A stretch of DNA of 12,983 nt from contig JACQEC010000153.1 of NCBI GenBank assembly GCA_016200765.1, positions 1 to 12,983 on the forward strand, written 5' to 3'. A model generated the notes under the pieces. It made no database searches and had not been told where the DNA came from. It worked only from the letters and a program-made list of their open reading frames with translations. How positions within the stretch are numbered: the stretch's first letter is position 1; each line of letters starts with the position of its first letter. This DNA is from Chloroflexota bacterium (GTDB lineage Bacteria > Chloroflexota > Anaerolineae > JACRMK01). This document shows, in pieces, positions 5,735 to 12,977 of the stretch. Made by a program: the position numbers and the translations under genes.

Positions 5735-7117
5735 ATGTTCGCCCCGTATAATACTCTGGACGCCCACGAGGTCTGGAAGACGGTGCTCGGCAGTCTCGAG
5801 ATGCAGATGACGCGCGCCACCTTCGACACCTGGATCAAAAACACGAGCGTCGTCTCCTACGAAGACGGCCAGTTCGTGATTGGCGTGCCCAATACGTATG
5901 CGGTCGAGTGGATCGAGAACCGCTTACACGGCGTTATCCAGCGCATTGCCGGCAACACGATGCGGCGCTCGGTGGATTTTCGCTTCGTCGTCAAGCCGCC
6001 CAGCCTGCGCGACAACGGCGCGCTGCCGCTTCATGATCGCGATGAGGAGGACGAGCGCCCGGAACCTGTGATGACCATGCAGCCTACAGCGGTACTGAAC
6101 CCCAAATACGTGTTCGAGATGTTCATCGTCGGCGCGAACAACCGGCTGGCGCACGCGGCGGCGCTGGCCGTCGCCAACAACCCGGCCCATGCGTACAATC
6201 CCCTGTTTATCTACGGCGGCGTCGGGCTGGGCAAAACGCACTTGCTGCATGCCATCGGGCACGTGGCCCAGCGCACCGCCCTGCATGTCACCTACGTCTC
6301 GTCCGAAAAATTTACCAACGATCTGATCAACTCCATCCGCTCGCAGAACACCGAAGAGTTCCGCCGCATCTATCGCAATACGGATATCTTGTTGATAGAC
6401 GACATCCAGTTCATCGCCGGCAAGGAGAGCACGCAGGAAGAGTTCTTCCACACCTTCAACAGCCTGCAGGCCGATAACAAGCAGATCGTGATGACGAGCG
6501 ACCGCGCGCCCAAAGCCATCCAGACCCTGGAAGAGCGGCTGCGCTCGCGCTTCGAAGGCGGCATGATCGCCGATATCCAGGCGCCCGATCTCGAAACGCG
6601 CATCGCCATCCTGCGCTTCAAGGCCGAGAGCCTATCCATCAAGGTGCCGTCGGAGGTGCTGACCCACATTGCCCAGCGCGTCCAGAGCAACATCCGCGAA
6701 CTGGAAGGCGCGCTGACCCGCGTGGTGGGCCGCGCCGAACTGCTCAATCAGCCCCTGACGATGGACCTCGCGGTCTCGGCGCTGGAAGATGTGCTGGCCT
6801 ATCGCGGCGTGCACACGGTGGACGACGTGGTCGTCGCGGTCGCCAAGTTCTATCACCTTGACCCCGAGCAGCTGCGCGGGCGCGACCGCAGTAAGGAAGT
6901 CGCCTATGCGCGCCAGATTGCCATGTACCTGGCGCGCGAGGAAACCGATACCTCCCTGCCGCAGATTGGCGCGGCCCTGGGCGGGCGCGATCACACGACC
7001 GTCATGTATGGCTACGACAAGATCGCCGCGCAGATCGAATCCGACGAGCAGATGCGCCGCGAAGTGCTGACGATAAAAGGTATGCTGTTCAACACCCGCG
7101 AGCGCGCAACGGGCTAA
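5735..7117 (+). CDS. dnaA: Chromosomal replication initiator protein DnaA
   Basis: This 460-residue initiator binds DnaA boxes, oligomerises with ATP and opens the origin. Domain I (about 1-85; VWKTVLGSLEMQMTRATFDTW) is followed by a short acidic linker, domain II (about 90-115, DRDEEDERPEP). The AAA+ domain III starts at LNPKYVFEMFIVGANN and carries Walker A GGVGLGKTH (161-169) and Walker B LLIDDIQF (219-226). Domain IV, the DNA-binding helix-turn-helix, contains the signature GGRDHTTVMYGYDKI from residue 416. The length is normal. GGAG at 5726-5729, 5 bases before the ATG, and the canonical N-terminus fix the start. dnaN does not follow, unlike the common dnaA-dnaN order. DnaA boxes lie on both sides of the gene, which marks the locus as a likely origin and suggests autoregulation. 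I see no clear terminator after the stop. Confidence 0.98.
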   Translation: MFAPYNTLDAHEVWKTVLGSLEMQMTRATFDTWIKNTSVVSYEDGQFVIGVPNTYAVEWIENRLHGVIQRIAGNTMRRSVDFRFVVKPPSLRDNGALPLHDRDEEDERPEPVMTMQPTAVLNPKYVFEMFIVGANNRLAHAAALAVANNPAHAYNPLFIYGGVGLGKTHLLHAIGHVAQRTALHVTYVSSEKFTNDLINSIRSQNTEEFRRIYRNTDILLIDDIQFIAGKESTQEEFFHTFNSLQADNKQIVMTSDRAPKAIQTLEERLRSRFEGGMIADIQAPDLETRIAILRFKAESLSIKVPSEVLTHIAQRVQSNIRELEGALTRVVGRAELLNQPLTMDLAVSALEDVLAYRGVHTVDDVVVAVAKFYHLDPEQLRGRDRSKEVAYARQIAMYLAREETDTSLPQIGAALGGRDHTTVMYGYDKIAAQIESDEQMRREVLTIKGMLFNTRERATG

Positions 7118-7153
7118 AAACGGGCTCGTTCCCCCCCAACACGGCCTCGCCGT

Positions 7154-7357
7154 CTCATAAAATATCCTCAATTCTACTTAACATATTACGCGGTTTTATC
7201 TACCACATGTGGATAACTGCCATATTTCTGTGGATAAATACCCTGTTTTGGGGATAACTTCCCTTTGTGCGAATTGTGATAACACAACATTTTGTTGGGA
7301 CGCGCGGGGAATACCACTAGAGGTAGGTTTAAGGGCATAAAGAGCAACTTCTCCACA
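7154..7357. other. Downstream DnaA-box cluster with AT-rich segment (probable oriC core)
   Basis: Between dnaA and the next gene lies an AT-rich stretch at about 7154-7202 that stands out in this GC-rich sequence. It is followed by two perfect minus-strand DnaA boxes (TGTGGATAA at 7208-7216 and 7229-7237) and a one-mismatch copy (TGGGGATAA, 7249-7257) at a regular step of 20-21 bases. A 14-base palindrome, TTGTG-ATAA-CACAA (7274-7287), and a plus-strand near-box TTCTCCACA (7349-7357) follow. A phased box array next to an unwinding-type AT-rich stretch is the expected layout of an origin core. On the minus strand the first box is followed by TGTGG and then TAG-ATA-AAA, which loosely resembles a DnaA-trio element. 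Confidence 0.75.
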
Positions 7358-7464
7358 ACAATCCGGCCCGTCGCGGTGGCGAGCCGCGGTGGGAAGCCTG
7401 TGGGGCGGGTTCGATGCGCCCCGCAATAGTCATGCTTCCACTTGGGTTTTTGGCTTCATTTCTC

Positions 7465-7493
7465 TTGACAACCGCGCCGCGCGCGACTATAGT
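7465..7493 (+). promoter_or_regulatory. Promoter of the large secreted protein gene
   Basis: TTGACA (7465-7470), a 17-base spacer and TATAGT (7488-7493) make a near-perfect housekeeping promoter. Transcription should start at about 7500, about 50 bases before the ATG at 7551. This rules out the longer reading frame that opens upstream at 7389. Confidence 0.88.
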
Positions 7494-7550
7494 TGCACCA
7501 ACTGGCGCGCTATCGAGCGCCGTTTCGATGACAGGCGGAGGGGAAGCCGT

Positions 7551-9473
7551 ATGTCACGTCATGGTCGCCAATGGGGCATCGTCTTATCGCTTGCCGGCAT
7601 CTTGTTTGCTTTCTGCGCTATCGTCTTCGCGTCTGCTGGTGTCGCCGCGCCAGCGGCTTCGGCTTCGGACAGGTTGCCGCGTGCATCCGGCCTGTCCTTC
7701 AATGGACTGCGCCTTTCCTCTCTACTGACCACCACCATCCCGGTTAGCATCACCGATAGCGGACTCGATCCCGCTTTCATCACAATCACGCTCGGCTCGG
7801 CGGTGGTCTGGACCAATCACGCCAGCGTAACGACCCGCCTGATCATCCAGCCGCCGAATAAGCTTTATCTGCCCATTCTAGAGAACCCCGGCTCGCCGGC
7901 TATCGCCTCGACGCCTAACCCCGACCCACTCAGCGGTGGGCCTTTGAGCACCGGGTGGGATAGCGGCAGTCTGGCCCCCGGCCAATCGTACACGTACACC
8001 TTCAATGGCCTGGGGGATTATGAGTACCAGACGATTACCGGCGTGAGCGCGCTCGGCGTTGTGACGGTTATCCTCGAGCCAACCCCAACCGCGACGCCGA
8101 CGGCCACCAGCACATCAACGCCGACCGATACTAGCACACCCACTGCTACACCGACTGACACCGCGACGCCAACCGCTACGCCCACTGACACCGCGACACC
8201 AACGGCTACGGCCACTGACACATCAACGGCCACGCCCACCGACACCAGCACGCCGGCGGTCACACCGACCGATACTAGCACGCCGACGGTTACGAACACG
8301 CCTGTCGCTACCGATACTGCCACAGCGACCTCCACGAGCACGTCAACACCAACCGATACTAGCACGCCGACGACTACGAACACGCCTGTTGCTGCCAACA
8401 CGTCAACGGCTACACCGACTGACACCGCGACGCCGACCGTCACCAACACGCCAACGACTACCAGCACCGCGACGGCTACAGGTACATCCACTAACACACC
8501 GACGGCCACCAGCACGCCTGCCAATACCGGAACACCAACCCGCACGCCGACCGCCACCCGTACCCCCACGGCTACAGGCACTCCTACTCGAACGCCGACC
8601 GCAACCGCCACGGCGACCCAGTCGCCCGACTTTCTGTTGAGCGCGCAACCGATCTCCCAGACTGTGTTTATCGGTCAGTCCATTACCTATACCATCCAGT
8701 TGACCTCGGTGGCGGGGTACGCCAGCGGCGTGAACTTGAGTGTCAGCGGCCTGCCCGCCGGCATCCTCGCGCAGTTCGGCGCCAACCCGCTGATACCCAC
8801 GGCCAGCACCGCGCTGACGATCACCACCCAGCCCACCGCTGTGCTCTCGATGTCCGCGCTGACCGTCATGGCGGCGGACGGCAATATCACGCACACCACC
8901 GCGATCACGCTGGGCGTTGACAGCAATCTGGTGAACGTCTGCGGGACTATCAGTAGTGACACAGTCTGGCATACCCCTTACACGTATATCATGACCTGCG
9001 GGGTGAGCGTGGGCGCGGGAGTGACGCTAACGGTAGAGCCCGGCACCGTCGTCAAGTTCGCCAGCAACACGTCCTTGACGGTACAAGGGCAGGCGGTGCT
9101 GAACGCCAGCGGCACCTTGACCAGCCCGATCACCTTCACCTCGATCAAGGATGACACGGCGGGCGGCGACACCAATGGCGACGGCGGCGCGAGCACGCCC
9201 GCGCCGGGCGACTGGTACTACCTGAACGCGCAAGCCAGCGGCAGTGCCACCCTGCCCGATGGGCGCTTGAATCTGGACTACGCGACCGTGCGCTACGGCG
9301 GCGAGGGTGGTGGTTATGACGTGATCGTGCAGGGGGCAGCGAGCGTGAACCACTCCACCATCGCGCTGTCGGGACTCTACGGGCTGTACGTGAGCGCCGG
9401 CTCCAACCCCAGTTCCACCGTGGCGGTCTCCAATACCCTCATCAGCAACAACGCTTGCTGTATGCCGCGCTGA
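7551..9473 (+). CDS. Large secreted modular protein, N-terminal part (signal peptide, cupredoxin-like, Thr/Pro linker, Ig-like, beta-helix); frame broken at 3' end
   Basis: This 640-residue frame is the front of a very large extracellular protein of unknown role. Residues 1-38 are a signal peptide: basic MSRHGRQ, then the hydrophobic IVLSLAGILFAFC, then a small-residue cleavage region. Residues 58-176 resemble a cupredoxin fold (SITDSGLDPAFITITLGSAVVWTN ... SYTYTFNGLGDYEY), but the Cys and His copper ligands expected near the end are absent. Residues 177-359 are an almost pure Thr/Pro/Ala/Ser linker. Residues 360-458 (DFLLSAQPISQTV...) look like a bacterial Ig-like domain, and from about 460 a right-handed beta-helix begins, with repeat unit 1 from 491. 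GGAGGGG at 7537-7543, 7 bases upstream, and the promoter at 7465 fix the start. The frame ends in CCMPR and a stop right after the SNN motif that continues normally in later units. One missing base there would explain it, and the protein continues in the next frame. Confidence 0.85.
   Translation: MSRHGRQWGIVLSLAGILFAFCAIVFASAGVAAPAASASDRLPRASGLSFNGLRLSSLLTTTIPVSITDSGLDPAFITITLGSAVVWTNHASVTTRLIIQPPNKLYLPILENPGSPAIASTPNPDPLSGGPLSTGWDSGSLAPGQSYTYTFNGLGDYEYQTITGVSALGVVTVILEPTPTATPTATSTSTPTDTSTPTATPTDTATPTATPTDTATPTATATDTSTATPTDTSTPAVTPTDTSTPTVTNTPVATDTATATSTSTSTPTDTSTPTTTNTPVAANTSTATPTDTATPTVTNTPTTTSTATATGTSTNTPTATSTPANTGTPTRTPTATRTPTATGTPTRTPTATATATQSPDFLLSAQPISQTVFIGQSITYTIQLTSVAGYASGVNLSVSGLPAGILAQFGANPLIPTASTALTITTQPTAVLSMSALTVMAADGNITHTTAITLGVDSNLVNVCGTISSDTVWHTPYTYIMTCGVSVGAGVTLTVEPGTVVKFASNTSLTVQGQAVLNASGTLTSPITFTSIKDDTAGGDTNGDGGASTPAPGDWYYLNAQASGSATLPDGRLNLDYATVRYGGEGGGYDVIVQGAASVNHSTIALSGLYGLYVSAGSNPSSTVAVSNTLISNNACCMPR
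8079..8627 (+). repeat. Low-complexity Thr/Pro-coding repeat region
   Basis: About 549 bases encode 183 residues made almost only of Thr, Pro, Ala, Ser, Asp, Val and Asn, built from drifting units such as TPTDTATPTA and TPTDTSTPTV. The DNA is a degenerate array of ACC/ACG/CCG-type triplets. Such linkers are extended, often glycosylated spacers between extracellular domains. The complementary strand is also fully open (a Val/Gly-rich frame), which is a composition artefact. Confidence 0.9.
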
Positions 9474-10132
9474 CGCTCTACAACGCCGCGCCGACCATGA
9501 CCAACAACCTCATCGCCGGCTGGAACTACCCCGTGCAGATCGTGGGCGGCTTCCCGCAGTACACGCCGGCCTACAGCGGCAACGACTTCGGCGGCAACCA
9601 GCATCTGGCGGTGGCGGTCAACGGCACCCTGACCGGCGGGACGTGGCAGAACTACGGGGGCTACTTGCACGCGGCGGTGGGTCAGGTGGTGGTGCCGTCG
9701 CTGGTGACGCTGACGGTGGCGGCCGGCAGTGTGGTCAAGTTTGAGCAAGGGGCGTATTTGACCGTGCAGGGACAGGCAGTGTTGAACGCCAGCGGCACGC
9801 TGACCAACCCGATCACCTTCACCTCCATCAAGGACGACACCGTGGGCGGCGACAGCAACGGCGACGGCGGCGCGAGCACGCCCGCGCCGGGCGACTGGCT
9901 CTACCTCAACGCGCAAGCCAGCGGCAATGCCGTCCTGCCCGATGGGCGCTTGAACCTGGACTATGCGACGGTGCGCTACGGCGGGGGTGGGGGTTATGAC
10001 GTGATCGTGCAGGGGGCAGCGAGCGTGAACCACTCCACCATCGCGCTGTCGGGACTCTACGGGCTGTACGTGAGCGCCGGCTCCAACCCCAGTTCCACCG
10101 TGGCGGTCTCCAATACCCTCATCAGCAACAAC
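9312..10132 (+). repeat. 141-bp exact direct repeat (copies 9312-9452 and 9992-10132)
   Basis: The two copies, 680 bases apart in repeat units 1 and 2, are identical over 141 bases by direct reading, while neighbouring parts of the same units differ at many positions. Both copies end exactly where the reading frame breaks. Such identity fits recent recombination or gene conversion, or an assembly artefact. Confidence 0.9.
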
Positions 10133-10138
10133 TGTTGA
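9455..10138 (+). CDS. Middle fragment of the secreted beta-helix protein (frame -1 relative to the first part)
   Basis: This 227-codon frame continues the beta-helix repeats of the preceding frame (LTLYNAAPTMTNNLIAGWNY through SNTLISNN) but has no plausible start of its own: it can only begin at a TTG with no ribosome binding site, and no signal peptide follows. It covers the end of repeat unit 1 and most of unit 2, including the calcium-type loop DSNGDG. It stops at TGA 10136-10138 immediately after SNN, the same place in the repeat where the previous frame fails. I read it as part of one interrupted gene rather than an independent protein. Adding one base (AACAAC-C) at its end would connect it to the following frame as LLSGNV. 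Confidence 0.6.
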   Translation: MLYAALTLYNAAPTMTNNLIAGWNYPVQIVGGFPQYTPAYSGNDFGGNQHLAVAVNGTLTGGTWQNYGGYLHAAVGQVVVPSLVTLTVAAGSVVKFEQGAYLTVQGQAVLNASGTLTNPITFTSIKDDTVGGDSNGDGGASTPAPGDWLYLNAQASGNAVLPDGRLNLDYATVRYGGGGGYDVIVQGAASVNHSTIALSGLYGLYVSAGSNPSSTVAVSNTLISNNC

Positions 10139-12816
10139 GCGGCAACGTCATCACCCACAGCGGTGGCTTGCAGAGCGTCGGACTGACCCTCAACAACTCC
10201 GCGCCGACCCTGACCAACAACCTCGTCAGCGGCTGGAACTACCCGGTGCTGATCAACGGCGGCTTCCCGCAGTACACGCCGACCTATAGCGGCAACGACT
10301 TCAGCGGCAACCAACATCTGGCGGTGGAGGTCACCGGCTATCTGACCAGCGGGACGTGGCAGAACTATGGGGGCTATGCGCACGTGATGGCAGGCATCGT
10401 GACGGTGCCGCCGCTGGCGACGCTGACGGTGGCGGCGGGCAGTGTCATCAAGTTTGAGTATGGGGCGTATTTGACGGTGCAGGGACAGGCAGTGTTGAAC
10501 GCCATGGGCACGCTCACCAACCCGATCACTTTCACCTCGATCAAGGATGACACGGCGGGCGGCGACACCAACGGCGACGGCGGCGCAAGTACGCCCGCGC
10601 CGGGCGACTGGTACTATATCTACGCGGCGGCCAGTGGCAACGCTACCCTGCCCGACGGGCGCTTGAATCTGGACTATGTGACCGTGCGCTACGGCGGGGG
10701 CGGGGGTCATGACGTGGTAGTGACCGGGTCGGCGAGTGTGGACCATTCCACCATCGCGCTGTCGGCATACTTCGGGCTGTACTTGGGCGCCGGTTCCAAC
10801 CCCAGTTCGACGGTGGCGGTCTCCAATACCCTCTTCAGCAACAATGCTAGCTACGGCCTCTACGCGACGGGGGTGAACCTGCAAGTTATCAGCTCGACCT
10901 TCAGCAACAATGCCAGTTACGGCCTCTACGCCGAGGGGGCGAGCCTGCAGGTCATCAGTTCGACCGTGGCGGCGGACAGCGCGGTCGCTCCGGGCGGGCA
11001 GGGAATGTATCTGGGCAACGCGCCGAGCACGCTCTTGAGCGGCAACGTCTTCACGCACAGCGGCGGTCTGCAGAACGTCGCGTTGGTGCTGAACAACTCC
11101 TCGCCGACCCTGACCAACAACCTCATCGCCGGCTGGAACTACCCGGTGCAGATCACCGGCGGCTTCCCGCAGTACACGCCGACCTACAGCGGCAACGACT
11201 TCAGCGGCAACCAGCATCTGGCGGTGGAGGTCACCGGCAACCTGACCGGCGGGACATGGCAGAACTATGGGGGCTACGTGCCTGTGATGGTAGGCACGGT
11301 GACGGTGCCGCCGCAGGCGACGCTAACGGTGGCGGCGGGCAGTGTCGTCAAGTTAGAGAGCGGGACGACCCTGAACGTGCTGGGGCAAGGGACGTTGAAT
11401 GCAATCGGCACGGCGCAGAACCCGATCATTTTCACCTCGATCAAGGACGACACGGTGGGCGGGGATACCAACGGCGACGGCGGCGCCACCACACCCGCGC
11501 CGGGCGACTGGGCCTACATCTATACGCAGGCCAGCGGCAGTGCCACCCTGCCCGACGGGCGCTTGAATCTAGACTATGTGACCGTGCGCTACGGCGGCGC
11601 GGGTGGCAGTTTTGACGTGATCGTGCAAGGGGCGGCAAGTGTGGACCACTCCACCATCGCGCTGTCGGCATACTACGGGCTGTACTTGGGCGCCGGTTCC
11701 AACCCCACTTCGACGGTGGCGGTCTCCAACACCCTCTTCAGCAACAACATCGGCTACGGCCTCTACGCCGAGGGGACGAGCCTGCAGGTCATCAGTTCGA
11801 CGGTGGCGGTGGATAGCGCGGTCGCGCCGAACGCACAAGGCATCTATCTGGGCAACACGCCGAGCGCGCTGTTGAGCGGCAACGTCATTACCCACAGCGG
11901 CGGCCTGCTGAACGTCGGGCTGGTGCTGAACAACTCCGCGCCGACCATGACCAACAACATTGTCAACGGCTGGAACTACCCGGTGGAGATCGTCGGCGGA
12001 TTCCCGCAGTACACGCCGACCTACAGCGGCAACGACTTCGGCGGCAACCAGCATCTGGCCGTGGCGGTCACCGGCTACCTGACCGGCGGGACGTGGCAAC
12101 AGTACGGCGGCTATCTACACGTGATGCTGGGGCAGGTGGTGGTGCCGGCGCTGGTGACGGTGACGGTGGCGCCCGGCACCGTCGTCAAGTTTGAGATCAA
12201 TGCGTACTTGCTCGTGCAGGGGCAGGCGGTGCTGAACGCCATGGGCACGCTGACCAACCCGATCACCTTCACCTCCATACGGGACGACACGGCGGGCGGC
12301 GACACCAACGGCGACGGCAACGCGACCACGCCCGCGCCCGGCGACTGGTACTACCTCTACGCAGTGGCCAGCGGCAGTACCACCCTGCCCGATGGGCGCT
12401 TGAATCTGGACTATGTGACCGCGCGCTACGGTGGCGCGGGCGGTGGTTATGACCTATTGGCGGGGTCGGTGAGCATAGACCACTCCACCATCGCGCTGTC
12501 GGCAAACATCGGGCTGTACGTGTTTGCCGGCTCCAATCCCAGCTCCCGCGTCGCCATTTCTAACACGCTATTTGTCACCAACACCTATGGCGTCTATATC
12601 TCTGGCATCAATCCGGCGATCAACAACCTGAATAGCTTCTACGGTAACAGCGTTTACGGCCTCTTCAACGATCATTCAACCGGCGTGACCGTGGATGCGA
12701 AGAACAACTGGTGGGGCAGCGCCAGCGGGCCGACGAATCCGAGCAACCCATCAGGCACCGGCGACGTCGTCAGCGATTTCGTCCTCTTTGATCCGTGGAC
12801 GGGCAAGGCCAACTAG
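10135..12816 (+). CDS. C-terminal part of the secreted beta-helix protein (repeat units 3-5)
   Basis: This 893-codon frame carries the rest of the beta-helix region: the end of unit 2, complete units 3 and 4, and a diverging unit 5 with the natural C-terminus. Each unit contains a VTLTVxxGxVVKF strand, QGQAVLNAxGTL, the TFTSIKDDT-GGDTNGDG calcium-type loop, APGDWYY, LPDGRLNLDYVTVRYGG, HSTIALS, and Asn-rich SNTLFSNN ladders typical of parallel beta-helices. The end, NNWWGSASGPTNP ... FDPWTGKAN, resembles the terminal cap of other secreted beta-helix proteins. It opens at a TTG without a ribosome binding site, overlapping the previous stop, so it is probably not translated on its own. With one base restored at each break, 7551-12816 would read as one protein of about 1,755 residues. 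No LPxTG-type or other anchor is seen. Binding or degradation of polysaccharide, or a surface adhesin role, would be guesses. Confidence 0.7.
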   Translation: MSGNVITHSGGLQSVGLTLNNSAPTLTNNLVSGWNYPVLINGGFPQYTPTYSGNDFSGNQHLAVEVTGYLTSGTWQNYGGYAHVMAGIVTVPPLATLTVAAGSVIKFEYGAYLTVQGQAVLNAMGTLTNPITFTSIKDDTAGGDTNGDGGASTPAPGDWYYIYAAASGNATLPDGRLNLDYVTVRYGGGGGHDVVVTGSASVDHSTIALSAYFGLYLGAGSNPSSTVAVSNTLFSNNASYGLYATGVNLQVISSTFSNNASYGLYAEGASLQVISSTVAADSAVAPGGQGMYLGNAPSTLLSGNVFTHSGGLQNVALVLNNSSPTLTNNLIAGWNYPVQITGGFPQYTPTYSGNDFSGNQHLAVEVTGNLTGGTWQNYGGYVPVMVGTVTVPPQATLTVAAGSVVKLESGTTLNVLGQGTLNAIGTAQNPIIFTSIKDDTVGGDTNGDGGATTPAPGDWAYIYTQASGSATLPDGRLNLDYVTVRYGGAGGSFDVIVQGAASVDHSTIALSAYYGLYLGAGSNPTSTVAVSNTLFSNNIGYGLYAEGTSLQVISSTVAVDSAVAPNAQGIYLGNTPSALLSGNVITHSGGLLNVGLVLNNSAPTMTNNIVNGWNYPVEIVGGFPQYTPTYSGNDFGGNQHLAVAVTGYLTGGTWQQYGGYLHVMLGQVVVPALVTVTVAPGTVVKFEINAYLLVQGQAVLNAMGTLTNPITFTSIRDDTAGGDTNGDGNATTPAPGDWYYLYAVASGSTTLPDGRLNLDYVTARYGGAGGGYDLLAGSVSIDHSTIALSANIGLYVFAGSNPSSRVAISNTLFVTNTYGVYISGINPAINNLNSFYGNSVYGLFNDHSTGVTVDAKNNWWGSASGPTNPSNPSGTGDVVSDFVLFDPWTGKAN
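10837..10968 (+). repeat. Tandem 66-bp duplication of one beta-helix rung
   Basis: Two adjacent 66-base copies (10837-10902, 10903-10968) each encode 22 residues of the form SNNASYGLYA-G--LQVISST. Unit 4 has one copy only. Twenty-two residues is about one turn of a right-handed beta-helix, so the change adds one rung without breaking the frame. Confidence 0.85.
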
Positions 12817-12848
12817 CCAAATGGTCTTCCATCTGAAATGCGCCGCCT

Positions 12849-12977
12849 ACGGCTGTTGCAAAGTCGCTTGACGCGGTTTGTGTTTTGTGCCCATCTGTAG
12901 GGGCAGGGCTTGCCCCTGCCCGCACCAGGGCGGGTGCAAGACCCGCCCCTACGTTCATCGGACTTTGCAACAGCCGT
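12849..12977. mobile_element. 129-bp MITE-like element with 17-bp terminal inverted repeats
   Basis: ACGGCTGTTGCAAAGTC (12849-12865) is repeated as its exact complement GACTTTGCAACAGCCGT (12961-12977). There is no transposase frame inside. The ends resemble the terminal repeats of some insertion sequences (a TTGCAA-containing end), so this may be a non-autonomous derivative or a large intergenic repeat. No clear target-site duplication is visible, and the window ends 6 bases after the right repeat. It starts 32 bases after the stop of the beta-helix gene and could also form the 3' end of that transcript. Confidence 0.65.
12897..12952. repeat. Dispersed GC-rich hairpin repeat inside the MITE-like element
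   Basis: Two 25-base arms (starting GTAGGGGCAGG and ending CCCGCCCCTAC) pair with 4 mismatches around a GCACCA loop. On the minus strand it reads VGAGLAPALVRAGASPAP, a peptide I recall as a recurring spurious translation in genomes of Chloroflexota and other environmental bacteria. It is a repeat nested inside the inverted-repeat element. Confidence 0.75.

Larger units (their letters stand above)
9021..12816 (+). repeat. Five-unit beta-helix coding repeat array
   Basis: Units begin at 9021, 9704, 10417, 11317 and 12154, giving lengths of 683, 713, 900 and 837 bases, with the last unit diverging toward the stop. Each contains a Gly-Gly-Asp-(Thr/Ser)-Asn-Gly-Asp-Gly loop, five in all. Against unit 4 (837), unit 3 has one extra 22-residue rung (and is one codon shorter elsewhere). 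Units 1 and 2 lack 154 and 124 bases immediately after the AACAAC of the SNN motif. Both losses leave a remainder of one base, which causes the two frame breaks. Confidence 0.9.

Noticed and set aside
7389..7550. 54-codon upstream extension of the large secreted protein
   Set aside because: It lies mostly upstream of a near-perfect promoter and would bury the signal peptide. The ATG at 7551 has a strong ribosome binding site.
8018..8611. Minus-strand Val/Gly-rich open frame
   Set aside because: It is the complement of the Thr/Pro triplet repeats and is open only because of composition.
9441..10138. Programmed -1 frameshifting to join the beta-helix frames
   Set aside because: Neither junction has a slippery heptamer or evident downstream stimulator. 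The same SNN-coding sequence in units 3 and 4 is read without shifting.
9021..12816. CRISPR array or other short-spacer repeat system
   Set aside because: The repeats are coding, hundreds of bases long and diverged. There are no short identical repeats separated by unique spacers.
12770..12970. Minus-strand 66-codon frame at the right edge
   Set aside because: It is the translation of the dispersed hairpin repeat and inverted-repeat element, antisense to the end of the beta-helix gene.
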